From Uliginosibacterium sp. (GTDB lineage Bacteria; Pseudomonadota; Gammaproteobacteria; Burkholderiales; Rhodocyclaceae): 64,000 nt of DNA. This document shows positions 1-10,017 of this stretch, one piece after another (the first letter of the stretch is position 1; each line of letters opens with the position of its first letter). The notes under the pieces are model-generated. The model did no database searches, was not told the origin of the DNA, and worked only from the letters and a program-made list of their open reading frames with translations. The stretch lies in assembly GCA_016718265.1 (NCBI GenBank), contig JADKDZ010000001.1, forward strand, positions 496,001 to 560,000. Reading direction: 5' to 3'. The position numbers and the translations under genes are program-made.

Positions 1-2
1 AT

Positions 3-2111
3 GTGATTCTGGGTCAGTCGGGCCTGAGCCTGAAGAAAGATGCCGACTACCGTCTGCGCTTCACCCTGCGCGCCGACACCGCGAGCAAGCTCAAAGTCGT
101 TGTGCAGCACGACGGCCCGCCCTATACGGCATCCTTCGTCCAGGAAGGGCTCGCCATCGGCCCCGAAGCGAAGGTGCACGAATTCAGCTTCCGCCCGGCT
201 GCCGATGACGCCAAGGTCACCTTCCAGCTGCAAGTCGGCGCCGAACTTGCCAACCGCATCTGCCTGGGCAAGGTCAGCCTGGTCGGCCCCAAACTCCAGC
301 CCCCCAAGGCGGAGGCACGCAAGCCCGTGCGCCTGAATCAGCTGGGCTACCTGAATGCGGCGCTGAAACGCGCCACCATCGCGAGTGACGCGAAAGCCCC
401 CTTACCCTGGCGCGTCGTCGACGCCCAGGCGCGCGTCCTCGCTGAAGGCATGACGACGGTGTTCGGGCGCAATAGCGCCTCCGGCGAGCACCTGCATGTC
501 GCGGACTTCAGCGCGCTCATTGCCCCGGCAAACGATCTGGTGCTGGAAGTGGCCGGCGACACCAGCCATCCCTTCGTGATCGGCCCGGATCTGTATCGCA
601 AACTGAAGCTCGACGCCCTCAACTTCTTCTACCAGCAACGCAGCGGCACCCCCATCGAAGCCGCCTACGTGCAGCGCCCGGATCTGGCACGCCCGGCGGG
701 ACACACAACGGAGACGGTAAGCTGCTTCAAGGGTCGTGATGACAAGGGCAATCAATGGCCCGGATGTGACTTCTCGCTGAACGTGACCGGTGGCTGGTAT
801 GACGCGGGCGACCACGGCAAGTACGTGGTGAACGGCGGTATCGCCACCTGGACGCTCGTCAACCAGTACGAACGCAGCCAACGCGTCAAAACCGCCGACC
901 CCGCCGCCTTTGCCAATGGCAAAGCCAGGCTGCCCGAGCACGCCAACAGCCGCAACGACTTGCTGGACGAAGCGCGCTGGATGATGGACTTCATGCTCGC
1001 CATGCAGGTCCCGGACGGCAAGCAGGTCTGGGTGCCGGTCGGCGACCAGAGTCGCGAACTGACGCGTCTGGAACTCTCCAAGATTGACGCCAGCGGCATG
1101 GTCTTCCACAAAGTGGCTGACGCCAAGTGGACCGGCTTGCCCACTCCCCCGCACAAAGATCCCCAGCCACGCCAGCTCAGCTACCCGAGCACCGCCGCGA
1201 CGCTGAATCTTGCCGCGACGGCGGCCCAGTGTGTGCGCGTCTGGCGCAGCATCGATCCGACGTATGCCGACACCTGCCTGCGCGCCGCAGAGCGTGCCTG
1301 GCAGGCCGCAAACCGGCATCCGGAAGTGTATGCCTATGACAACTTTACCGGCTCTGGCCCGTATGAGGACTACGATGTCAGCGACGAGTTCTACTGGGCG
1401 GCTGCGGAACTTTTCGCCACCACTGGCCACAAGAACTATGAGACCGCCCTGCGCGCCTCACCGCATTTCCTCGCCACGCCCAAGGGCGATCTGAATGGCA
1501 GCGGCGATCTGTTCTGGGCCAAGCTCACCGTCGCCGGCACGCTTACCCTCGCAACCGAGGCCACGCAGCTCGATCCCAAGCTCATCGCCCAGGCGCGCCA
1601 GGCCCTGATCGCCACCGCAGACGCATACCTCGCGCAAGCCCGAGAAGAAGGCTATCTGATTCCCTTTAAGGCCTTGGACTATCAGTGGGGCTCGAACTCC
1701 GCGATCCTCAACCGCAGCCTGATTCTCGGCCACGCTTACGACTTCACCGGTGAGCGTAAATATCTGCAGGCCATCGCTGACTCGATGGACTACATGCTGG
1801 GCCGCAACCCACTCGACCAATCCTATGTCACGGGCTACGGCGCGCGTCCGGCAATGAATCCACACCACCGCTTCTGGGCCCATCAGAACGACCCGAACTC
1901 CCCGATGCCCCCGCCCGGTGTGCTCGTCGGCGGGCCGAATTCGGTCAGCTTCAGCGACCCGGTCGCCGTCCGCCTCAAAGGCAAATGTACGGGCCAGACC
2001 TGCTGGATCGACGACATCGGCGCCTGGAGCCTGAACGAAATCGCCGTCAACTGGAACGCGCCGCTGCTCTGGGCGACCAGCCTGCTGGATGAGGGCGGGC
2101 TGGCGCGCTAG
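3..2111 (+). CDS. GH9 endoglucanase (cellulase), 5' end cut by window edge
   Basis: Secreted inverting endo-beta-1,4-glucanase of glycoside hydrolase family 9. The reading frame is open at the left edge, so the signal peptide and part of the first domain are missing. Residues about 1-95 look like a CBM4/9 carbohydrate-binding fold, about 105-190 like the CelD N-terminal Ig-like domain, and about 200-700 are the GH9 catalytic barrel. Catalytic motifs are visible: DAGD at 267-270 (both aspartates present), NPHHRFW at 619-625, and the acid/base glutamate E679 in SLNEIAVNW. It precedes a GH3 beta-glucosidase by about 200 bp, a logical pair for turning beta-glucan into glucose. Family assignment is certain; the exact substrate is inferred. 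Confidence 0.93.
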   Translation: MILGQSGLSLKKDADYRLRFTLRADTASKLKVVVQHDGPPYTASFVQEGLAIGPEAKVHEFSFRPAADDAKVTFQLQVGAELANRICLGKVSLVGPKLQPPKAEARKPVRLNQLGYLNAALKRATIASDAKAPLPWRVVDAQARVLAEGMTTVFGRNSASGEHLHVADFSALIAPANDLVLEVAGDTSHPFVIGPDLYRKLKLDALNFFYQQRSGTPIEAAYVQRPDLARPAGHTTETVSCFKGRDDKGNQWPGCDFSLNVTGGWYDAGDHGKYVVNGGIATWTLVNQYERSQRVKTADPAAFANGKARLPEHANSRNDLLDEARWMMDFMLAMQVPDGKQVWVPVGDQSRELTRLELSKIDASGMVFHKVADAKWTGLPTPPHKDPQPRQLSYPSTAATLNLAATAAQCVRVWRSIDPTYADTCLRAAERAWQAANRHPEVYAYDNFTGSGPYEDYDVSDEFYWAAAELFATTGHKNYETALRASPHFLATPKGDLNGSGDLFWAKLTVAGTLTLATEATQLDPKLIAQARQALIATADAYLAQAREEGYLIPFKALDYQWGSNSAILNRSLILGHAYDFTGERKYLQAIADSMDYMLGRNPLDQSYVTGYGARPAMNPHHRFWAHQNDPNSPMPPPGVLVGGPNSVSFSDPVAVRLKGKCTGQTCWIDDIGAWSLNEIAVNWNAPLLWATSLLDEGGLAR

Positions 2112-2317
2112 TCCCCGACCTGTCGCGCGGAGAGATAGGATTCATCGCCGACAAAGCCGTCCCGGGAGCTGAAATTCTTCAGTTTCCGGGCGGTTCAGGA
2201 CGGGCGACTATGTTGTAATCATTCAATCGGTGATATCGTCCGGCTCAAGTCGGCGGTGGCCTCCGGCGCAGTAATTCTCGCGCGCGGCCCCTGCCCTTCA
2301 CACGCTGGAGAAACAAG

Positions 2318-4393
2318 ATGCCTCACATGCCCCTGACGCAACGGCTAAACCACTGGTTGGCGATTCTCGCCGCGGCCGTAGCGGTGAGTTGTGGCGGCTC
2401 TTCCGGACAGGGCAGTACCTGCGAGAACACTGTTCGAACCGATCTGCCCTCAGAAGCGCCCGGCACGGCCATCACACGCTATGACGATTGGCCCGCCGTC
2501 AGAAGCGATATTTCATCTGATGCGACCATGGAGGCAGAGATCGCCCGTATTGTTTCAGGCATGACGCTGGAACAGAAAGTTGGCCAGATGACCCAGGCCG
2601 AGATCAAGTCCATCACACCAGACGACGTACGCCAGTATTACATTGGCTCGGTGCTCAATGGCGGCGGCACCTGGCCTGGCAACAACAAGCACGCAACGGT
2701 CGCTGACTGGGTGGCACTCGCAGATGCGTATTGGGTGGCCTCCATGACGACTGACAGCGCAGTGAAGATCCCGGTCATCTGGGGCACCGACGCGGTACAC
2801 GGTCACGGCAACGTGTTCGGCGCGACCCTGTTTCCACACAACATCGGCTTGGGTGCCGCGAACGACCCCGATCTGGTGCAGCGAATCGGTGCAGCCGTGG
2901 CCGCACAAGTCTCCGCAACGGGCCTCGACTGGACTTTCGCCCCGACCCTCGCAGTGGTCCGCGACGATCGCTGGGGTCGAACTTACGAAGGATTCTCGGA
3001 AGACCCGCTGATCGTCAGCCAGTATGGGCGTGCCATCGTCAAAGGCTTGCAGGGTGACTTCTCTGGCAACGGCAAAATCATCGCAACGGCCAAGCATTTC
3101 ATCGGCGACGGCGGCACCGATCAAGGCGTCGATCAAGGCATCAACAGGTCGAGCAAGTACGGCATGGTCAACCTCCACGCCCAAGGCTACTACGCGGCAC
3201 TTGGCGCCGGTGTGCAAACGGTGATGGCCTCGTTTAGCAGCTGGCGTAACGAGGGTCTGGGAATTGAGATCGGGAAGATGCACGGCAGCAAGGAAATGCT
3301 CACCGACACGCTGAAAACCAAAATGGGTTTCGATGGCTTCGTTATTGGCGACTGGTATGGCCACGCGCAGGTGCCAGGCTGCAGCAACAGTAGCTGTGCG
3401 CAGGCGATCAATGCTGGTGTTGACATGGGCATGGTGCCGGGCGACTGGAAAGCCTTCATCACCAACACTGTTGCGCAAGTCAAATCCGGCGCAATCCCGA
3501 TGACGCGTATTGATGACGCCGTGACACGGATCTTGCGGGTGAAAATGCGCGCAGGCATTTTCACGGCAAAACGCCCGACAGAACGTACCGGCGCTGGCAG
3601 TGCGAGTCAGCTGTTGCACCGCGCACTGGCCCGCGAGGCGGTACAGAAGTCGCTCGTGCTGCTCAAGAACGATGGCAATGTTCTGCCGCTGAAGCGCGGC
3701 GAGAAGATTCTGGTGGTTGGCAAGAGCGCGGATAGCCTCCCCAACCAGACTGGCGGCTGGTCGCTCACCTGGCAAGGCACCAATAACCTCAACAGTGATT
3801 TTCCGAACGCCGACAGCATTCTTGCGGGCATCCAGGAAGCGGCTGGTGAAGGCAAGGTGGTGGTCGCCACCAATCTGGCGAACATGAAATTCACCGACTT
3901 CAAGGCGGTGATCGCCATCATTGGCGAAACGCCCTACGCTGAAGGCCAAGGAGACATTGGCGCCAGTGGCAGCATGGCCCACGCGGCGCGTTACCCTGAG
4001 GATCTGGCCGTACTGGACGCCGTATCCGGCAAAGGATTGCCCGTCATCACCGTACTGCTGACCGGGCGCCCGGTGATGGTAAACAAGGAACTGAACCGGT
4101 CTGATGCGTTTGTCGTCGCCTGGCTGCCGGGGACCGAGGGTAAGGGCGTCACCGACGTCCTCTTCCGCAATGCGAGCGGTGCCATCAATATCCCCTTCAC
4201 GGGCAAACTCTCGTACTCTTGGCCGAAGTCCGCCTGCCCCGGCCCGCTCAACGTCGGCGAAGAGAACTACGCGCCGCTCTTTGCCTACGGCTTCGGGCTG
4301 GGCTACGGCGACGCGGTGGCGCTCGGAGTAGTCGACGAGAAGTCCAGCTACCTCGGTTGCGTCGCGCCACCGTCACGCCCCTGCGCACCCTGA
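2318..4393 (+). CDS. GH3 beta-glucosidase / exo-beta-glucanase, lipoprotein
   Basis: Retaining exo-acting glucosidase of family GH3, 691 aa. The N-terminus has a hydrophobic segment ending in AVSC with the lipobox cysteine at C25, so it is probably anchored in a membrane facing the periplasm or surface. The GH3 N-terminal barrel covers about 70-420, with KHFIGDGGTDQG and the nucleophile D345 in FVIGDWYGH. The GH3 C-terminal sandwich covers about 455-665 and has GETPYAEGQGD, where E537 or E542 is the likely acid/base. The layout resembles the plant ExoI/bacterial ExoP type and lacks a fibronectin-like tail. GGAG lies 7 bases before the ATG. It would hydrolyse oligosaccharides released by the upstream GH9 enzyme. 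Confidence 0.93.
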   Translation: MPHMPLTQRLNHWLAILAAAVAVSCGGSSGQGSTCENTVRTDLPSEAPGTAITRYDDWPAVRSDISSDATMEAEIARIVSGMTLEQKVGQMTQAEIKSITPDDVRQYYIGSVLNGGGTWPGNNKHATVADWVALADAYWVASMTTDSAVKIPVIWGTDAVHGHGNVFGATLFPHNIGLGAANDPDLVQRIGAAVAAQVSATGLDWTFAPTLAVVRDDRWGRTYEGFSEDPLIVSQYGRAIVKGLQGDFSGNGKIIATAKHFIGDGGTDQGVDQGINRSSKYGMVNLHAQGYYAALGAGVQTVMASFSSWRNEGLGIEIGKMHGSKEMLTDTLKTKMGFDGFVIGDWYGHAQVPGCSNSSCAQAINAGVDMGMVPGDWKAFITNTVAQVKSGAIPMTRIDDAVTRILRVKMRAGIFTAKRPTERTGAGSASQLLHRALAREAVQKSLVLLKNDGNVLPLKRGEKILVVGKSADSLPNQTGGWSLTWQGTNNLNSDFPNADSILAGIQEAAGEGKVVVATNLANMKFTDFKAVIAIIGETPYAEGQGDIGASGSMAHAARYPEDLAVLDAVSGKGLPVITVLLTGRPVMVNKELNRSDAFVVAWLPGTEGKGVTDVLFRNASGAINIPFTGKLSYSWPKSACPGPLNVGEENYAPLFAYGFGLGYGDAVALGVVDEKSSYLGCVAPPSRPCAP

Positions 4394-4636
4394 ACTCATC
4401 GCCCGCCCACCTGCCTGCAAAGCCGCACCCATATTGACTCTCCAAAGGCATGCTTGCAGACGCTTGCTGAGAGCGGCGCTCGAAGGAGCGTTCGCATCCG
4501 GTTCTGAGGCTGCTCATTCGCCAGACGCGCGAACGCCCCCTTTTGCACCTCGCGCTCAGATTTACATCTGGATACATCACCAAACGCCACGCCGGTGGCC
4601 GCTGCGCCAGAATGTGCGCTCCTGTCCGGGGGCCTC

Positions 4637-4837
4637 ATGAAAAACATACTCGTCATCACCTCGCTCGCACTGCTCTGCGCGTGTGCCAGCGCACCCGCAC
4701 CGCACTACGGACCTGTGATCGTTCGTCACTCCGAAGCGCGGCAGTTCTGCCCCAGCAACTGGTTCGAGCTGCTCTGGCTGAGCCTGTATGTCTGGGGACG
4801 CCCGCCCGAAAACTTCACTATCAACTGCTCGGGCTAG
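4637..4837 (+). CDS. small lipoprotein, 66 aa, unknown function
   Basis: A short protein beginning MKNILVITSLALLCACASA, a typical lipoprotein signal with the modified cysteine within LLCAC. The mature part is only about 50 residues, with two further cysteines and an aromatic stretch (WFELLWLSLYVWG). A purine-rich GGGGG run lies 6 bases before the ATG at 4637. The 240 bp upstream (4394-4636) carry no other recognisable gene. I do not recognise a family. The signal peptide is the main support that this is a real gene. Confidence 0.6.
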   Translation: MKNILVITSLALLCACASAPAPHYGPVIVRHSEARQFCPSNWFELLWLSLYVWGRPPENFTINCSG

Positions 4838-4985
4838 CAACTAGGTTCCGCCCGGTCTCGGACGCAGTCTTGTCATCCCGCATGCCACGTTTGAGTCCAA
4901 AGGGGGCTTGGGCGATGCGCCTGCAGGCGTTCAGCCCGCCCCGCAAGCAGGTAAAGTACGCACCTCGCCCTCACATCCGCTTACC

Positions 4986-5654
4986 GTGCCTGTCGTTCCG
5001 ATCACAACCCGCCTGCATCCGCACCCTGCCACGCCCTGCCTGGCCGTTGCGGCCATTGATGTCGAGCTGAGCCTGGCGGCCGATGGCGCGCTGCTTCTGC
5101 GCTACGCCCTCACCGGCCAACTCGGCACGCTGGCGATTCCGGCACCCTGCCCGGCAGCCTTTACGGACGGGCTTTGGCAGCACACCTGCCTGGAAGCCTT
5201 TATTGGCGCGGCTGACGGGCCTGCCTATCGTGAATACAATTTTTCGCCTTCCGGCGCCTGGGCGGTGTACGACTTTGACGCTTACCGTGCCCGCAATCTG
5301 GCCTATCAGCCCGCCGATACGCCCAGCATCGTGCTGACGCACAGCCCGGACGCGCTCTGCCTGGAGGCGCGCGTACCCGCTCGCTTGTTGCCGACCGGCC
5401 CCTGGCAGATCGGCCTGACGGCGGTAATCGAAACCCGCGCCGGCGAAATCAGCTATTGGGCGCTGGCCCACCCTGATCAAAAACCCGATTTTCATCGCCA
5501 CGAGGCTTTCTGCCTGAGTCTGAGCGGCAACACCATCAACTCAAGCGCGGCGACTTCAAGGCGTCGTTCCTGCGAAAAACCTGTCCTCGATCAGATCGGG
5601 GACGGGAATCCAGGCTTGCGCAAAGCCACTGGATTCCCGCCTTCGCGGGAATGA
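4986..5654 (+). CDS. DOMON-like domain protein with repeat-derived C-terminus
   Basis: Resembles the bacterial DOMON-like proteins of about 200 aa: conserved features are HTCLEAFIGAADG, YREYNFSPSGAWAVYDFDAYR and the ending PDFHRHEAFCLSL. Their function is poorly defined; DOMON folds bind haem or sugars. Homologs normally begin near LHPHPATPC, so I prefer the GTG at 4986, although the frame is open upstream to 4908. The last roughly 30 codons are unlike the domain: they are encoded by a dispersed palindromic repeat (5601-5657), and the stop codon TGA lies inside it. The natural C-terminus was therefore probably replaced or extended when the repeat inserted. Confidence 0.7.
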   Translation: MPVVPITTRLHPHPATPCLAVAAIDVELSLAADGALLLRYALTGQLGTLAIPAPCPAAFTDGLWQHTCLEAFIGAADGPAYREYNFSPSGAWAVYDFDAYRARNLAYQPADTPSIVLTHSPDALCLEARVPARLLPTGPWQIGLTAVIETRAGEISYWALAHPDQKPDFHRHEAFCLSLSGNTINSSAATSRRRSCEKPVLDQIGDGNPGLRKATGFPPSRE

Positions 5655-5657
5655 CGG
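5601..5657. repeat. dRS3-like palindromic repeat, copy A
   Basis: Contains ATTCCC-GCCTTCGC-GGGAAT at 5633-5652, the ATTCCC-N8-GGGAAT pattern known from Neisseria dRS3 elements. An inverted partial copy (GACGGGAATCCAGG) precedes it at 5601-5614. Other copies in this window are at 37851, 61489 and 63596. It supplies the end and stop codon of the upstream gene. Confidence 0.8.
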
Positions 5658-5706
5658 GCGTTTTGCTACAGTCACCCGCATCTGCCCCACTTTCTGGAAT
5701 CGCTGC

Positions 5707-6924
5707 ATGAGCCACTCCGTCCTCTTCGGTCTTGACCGCCTGATCGCCGACCCCGCGCTGCGCGCACCGCTGGCCGGGCGCCGCGTAGCACTGCTCGCCC
5801 ATCCGGCTTCGGTGACGCGCTCGCTCGATCATGCGCTGGATGCACTCGCCGCGCTACCCGACATCCAGCTCACCGCCGCTTTCGGCCCGCAACACGGCTT
5901 GCGCGGCGACAAGCAGGACAACATGGTCGAGTCGCCCGACTACCTCGACCCGCGTCATGGCATTCCGGTCTTCAGCCTGTATGGCGAAGTACGCCGCCCG
6001 ACCGACGCGATGATGGCGACATTCGACGTGCTGCTCGTCGATCTGCAGGATCTGGGCTGCCGGATCTACACCTTTATCACCACGCTGCGCTACGTGCTCG
6101 AAGCCGCGGCGAAGCACGGCAAAGCGGTGTGGGTGCTGGATCGGCCCAATCCGGCGGGCCGCCCGGTGGAAGGATTGCGTTTGCGCGCGGGCTGGGAGAG
6201 CTTTGTCGGCGCAGGTCCGCTGCCGATGCGTCACGGCCTGACGATGGGCGAGCTCGGCCACTGGTTCATCGCCACACTTGGCTTGCAGCTTGAATACCGC
6301 GTGATCGAGATGCAGCACTGGCAACCCGAGGCAGCCCCCGGCTACGGTTGGCCGCTGGGCGAGCGCAACTGGGTGAACCCGAGCCCGAACGCCGCCAGCC
6401 TTGCCATGGCACGCGCGTATGCTGGCACGGTGATGCTCGAAGGCACAACGCTCTCGGAAGGGCGCGGCACCACCCGTGCGCTCGAACTTTTTGGCGCACC
6501 GGATCTCGACGCCCGCGCGTTGCTCACCGAGATGCAGCGCCTGGCGCCCGCCTGGCTGGCGGGCTGCCGCCTGCGCGACTGCTGGTTCGAGCCCACCTTC
6601 CACAAGCACGCCGGCAAGCTCTGCAATGGCCTGCAGATCCATGTGGAAGACGGCCATTACGATCACGCCGCCTTCCGCCCCTGGCGCCTGCAGGCGCTGG
6701 CCTTCAAGGCGCTGCGCAACTTGCAGCCGGCCTACCCGATCTGGCGCGACTTTCCCTACGAATACGAGCACGACCGACTAGCCATCGACCTCATCAACGG
6801 CTCGCCGCTGCTGCGCGAGTGGGTGGATGACCCGGCCGCGACACCTGCCGATCTGGAAGCCCTCACCCAGCCGGATGAAACCAGCTGGCTGGCCGAGCGC
6901 GAGGCTTTCCTGCTCTACCGCTGA
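5707..6924 (+). CDS. namZ: NamZ-type exo-beta-N-acetylmuramidase (DUF1343, GH171)
   Basis: A 405-aa protein matching the DUF1343 family, now known as NamZ exo-N-acetylmuramidases that remove MurNAc from the non-reducing ends of peptidoglycan fragments. Family landmarks are present: LLAHPASV, FGPQHGLRGDKQDN from residue 59, VDLQDLGCRIYTF from 111, WVLDRPNPAGR, GRGTTRALELFGAP and the C-terminal FPYEYEHDRLAIDLINGS. No signal peptide is evident, which suggests cytoplasmic use on imported muropeptides or leaderless export; family members vary. It lies about 50 bp after the repeat ending the DOMON-like gene. No other cell-wall recycling genes are adjacent. Confidence 0.88.
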   Translation: MSHSVLFGLDRLIADPALRAPLAGRRVALLAHPASVTRSLDHALDALAALPDIQLTAAFGPQHGLRGDKQDNMVESPDYLDPRHGIPVFSLYGEVRRPTDAMMATFDVLLVDLQDLGCRIYTFITTLRYVLEAAAKHGKAVWVLDRPNPAGRPVEGLRLRAGWESFVGAGPLPMRHGLTMGELGHWFIATLGLQLEYRVIEMQHWQPEAAPGYGWPLGERNWVNPSPNAASLAMARAYAGTVMLEGTTLSEGRGTTRALELFGAPDLDARALLTEMQRLAPAWLAGCRLRDCWFEPTFHKHAGKLCNGLQIHVEDGHYDHAAFRPWRLQALAFKALRNLQPAYPIWRDFPYEYEHDRLAIDLINGSPLLREWVDDPAATPADLEALTQPDETSWLAEREAFLLYR

Positions 6925-6929
6925 ACCCC

Positions 6930-6964
6930 AAAAAAAGCAGGCCGCGCATCGCTGTGCGGCCTGC
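6930..6964 (-). terminator. rho-independent terminator for the minus-strand GH9 gene
   Basis: GCAGGCCGC (6937-6945) pairs with GCGGCCTGC (6956-6964). Read on the minus strand the hairpin is followed by seven T. It sits between the convergent namZ gene and the GH9 pseudogene. Confidence 0.8.
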
Positions 6965-7015
6965 ATCAAATCCCTGGCGCCAGAGGGACAAACGGCGCCA
7001 GTTAGTTCGCCTGAC

Positions 7016-9858
7016 TCAATCGAGATAGGCAGAGAACCAGAACAAGGCCGAATTCCAGTTGATGGCCACTTCGTTGGTCATGTAGAGATCGATGTGGTCC
7101 TGGTAGCAGGAGATGCCGCCTTGACCAATCGAGGTTCGCACGATCGGCGTACCAAACTTGTTGTAATCCGGATTCTCAACACCGTTGCTGCCAACAATCA
7201 TCCTCGGGATTGAAGCCGTTTCCATTGGGTTACAGGTCGGCATGATCTGGCGCATGAAGATATCCGCGCCTTTGTCCCCACCCCAACTCCACGTGCCGTT
7301 CGAGACCTTGGCGCTGAGCACTGTCCCCTCCCACTTTCCGTTCGGTCCGCCCACCAGCATCCCCGGTGGCGCCGATGGGTACCCGATATCGGCATGCTTG
7401 GCCCAAAAGCGATGGTGCGGATTGCGCGGCGGATTGTGCCCGTAGCCCGTGACGTAGGACTTTCCAAGCGGATTGTGCCCGAGCAAGTAACTGGCAACCC
7501 TACGCGCCTGTTGCTGGTAGAGGCTGAACGGGCCAAGCATTTTTTGCGCAAACGCAAGCATCCCGCCTGAGTTGGCAATGTCCGCGTTCGAGGCCCAGTT
7601 AAACGGCTGATTCGTGGTGTGTGGCACACCAAACGGGGACGCATTCATGCGCTAATCGTGTTGTCAGCCCACTTGCAGACTTCTCATCGGCGGACTGACT
7701 TCGGCTTCAAGCACCTTGACCTTGCCACAATGTCGTCGTTGCGCCCATTGACCAGCAGCGACATCAAGCCCATGTTCTTGTTGTGCTTCCAGCTAAAGCT
7801 CTCGGCATAATCAAGGTAAGAGAATGCAAAGGCACTTCCCACCGCCGCATTGATGTCCTTGAGCTTTTGCTGCGCCTCAGCGCTATCCGTTCCGCCCACC
7901 GCAGACTGCGCTAGATACAACTCGGTGGCTGCCCACGCCTTGGCATCCTTGGGGGCGGTATCTGCATAGGCGCCCCCACCCTCATTGATTGCGCGCAAAG
8001 GCGTTTTCTGACCCTCTGAGTACTCGCCATAGCGAAAGACGGCCGGGTTGCGCAAGGCAGCCGTCCAGGCTGCTTTCGCTGCGGCAAGACACTCGTTGGC
8101 AAAAACCCGATCAATATCCTTCCAGATCCGGTAAGACTGCGCGGCCACCGCTGCAAAATTGAGGGTTGCCGCGGTGGTCGGATAGTCCAGAACCCGTGCT
8201 TTGGTGTCGTTGGCGGGCGCCAGCGGAATACTGGTCCAGCTCTCGTCACGAACCGCACTGAACGCCATTCCAACTGCATCAACTTCGCTGAGCGGGAACT
8301 TGATCACGGCCCGCACGGGCATGTAAACACGGTCGCCAATCTGCATGTTGACGTAGTCAGGCGGTGTCAACAAGCGCCCCTATCCTTCGTGTCGTAGTTA
8401 CCCACTGGCACACGTACCGTCAGCGACTCCTTGATCTGCATCATGAGCAGCCACTGCATCTCGTACTTGGCTTCGTCCAACAGATCGGAGTAGCCGTTGG
8501 TGCCGGACATCAGCATGCCATCCGGGAAGGCCGCATCCAGTGTCCCCTTGCGCTGGTGGTACTCGATCACGTTCTGCAGGGCCCAGAGCGCTGTCGCGCC
8601 GTTGACCACATACTTCCCTTGATCGCCCGCGTCATACCAACCACCGGTGACGTCTCGCGGCGCCATGGCCAAGCCGGTTGCCGTCTTGCATGCACCGGCA
8701 AAGTCATTGCCAAAGTTATCGACGCCACTGAAGCAGGTGGCGAGTTCCTTCGCTCCGGTGCTGATGTTGCCGTGCCCGGCCTTGCGATCCAGCCAGTTGC
8801 GGTAGCCCGTCTCTTGGTAGCGACGGTCAATAATGTCCTGAGCAGCGCGCTGCGCGTAGAAGAAGTGCAGCGCATCCCGCTTAAGGTTGCGGGCCTGGGC
8901 ACTGTAGGGCGCGCTCGAGGCGAAGTTGATGGTCTTGGTCTCGGCCATCACAGATCCGCGCTCGTTCAGCAAGCGCAGCCTGGCCGGCGCATTCCAGTAG
9001 GTGCGGTAGCTATAGGTCGGCAAACCACTGTGTACGTCGGGTGTAGCCGCGGTAATCGCCTGGTTGCGGACCACCTTCTCGGTTGCACCCGAACCGGTAA
9101 CTACCTGAATGGTCGAGGGAATCGGCGGGTTAATGATGGTGAAGTAGGTGTTCATACCCTCTTCTTGCCCTGCCACCACCTGGTTGTAGCGGATCTCGGG
9201 GCGGGTCGGGCGCATGACTTCGAGGTTGTCACCCAGCGGCACGAGCTTCACGTCCGTAATGCAACGCTGGGCGGGATCCAGGCTGTCATCGTCTGACAGC
9301 GCCTGGAACATGATTTCGGTAGGCCGACCCTGCGCCGTGACCGGCGTGACGAATTCCATTTCGTAGGTACGGAAGCTGCCGCCGTCCATCCGGTTCTGAT
9401 GCTCGCTGTACACCACGGGCTTGTACACGCCACCCGCCACGTGCTCCGTCGCCGTCACGCTCGCCATCAGCACGCCCTTGCGCCAGCCCGAGCGGACTGC
9501 GGTGAGCGCTCGCACCGCGTAGCTGAACTTGTACTTCTTGTTGGGCAACAGTTCGGCAAGACCCGGGAGGTAGACGAGGTTGTTCGGCTTCGAAGCATCC
9601 AGCCCGTTGTTGCCCTTGCGCGCCGGCGGTAAGCTGGACGCAGGCGGCGTTCTTGGCCACGCCACCCACGTTGAACGACTGAATGAACGTCGTCCCAGGC
9701 GTCCGCCAGTGCCCCAGGCTGAAGTTCGAATCCGCCACCAGGCTCACGCCGACCGTCTCGGCGCTTGCCGTCATGCTCAGCCCAGCGGCCAGCATGCTTG
9801 CCAGCACCACTGCACCTCGCCGGAGCCGCATCGATTGCGACTGTTCCCTGATTTTCAT
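7016..9858 (-). pseudogene. second GH9 cellulase, disrupted by several frameshifts
   Basis: Read in the right frames this is a full GH9 enzyme: signal peptide from an ATG at 9858 behind a perfect AGGAGGT (9866-9872), CBM4/9-like domain, CelD-N Ig-like domain, catalytic domain with TGGWYDAGDQGKYV, NPHHRFW and the terminal TNEVAINWN acid/base region. The frame breaks near 9620, near 8370, and two or more times between 7640 and 7700, where the reading frames end in stops. All catalytic residues are retained, so inactivation must be recent, or some breaks are sequencing errors. Its domain order is the same as that of the intact GH9 at the left edge, but sequence identity looks moderate, so it is an older paralog rather than a fresh duplicate. 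Confidence 0.8.
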
Positions 9859-10017
9859 ATGTGCCACCTCCTTAGTGATCATGTCTGTATCGTTCTTCTG
9901 GTTTGGCCGCCACGCACGCTGGATCGCGCGGTGTCGCATTTGCCGCGAGCGTTCGGCTTGGGATCGAGCTGCAGACACATCCACGCCCACCGTAACCCAC
10001 ACTCAGCGGCGCCATGA

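Noticed and set aside
402..1430. Long open frame antisense to the GH9 gene
   Set aside because: It mirrors codon bias of the GH9 gene in GC-rich DNA, has no ribosome site and no recognisable domain.
2555..3982. 475-codon frame antisense to the GH3 gene
   Set aside because: Composition is histidine/arginine/valine-rich as expected for antisense of a GC-rich gene; the sense frame is a certain GH3.
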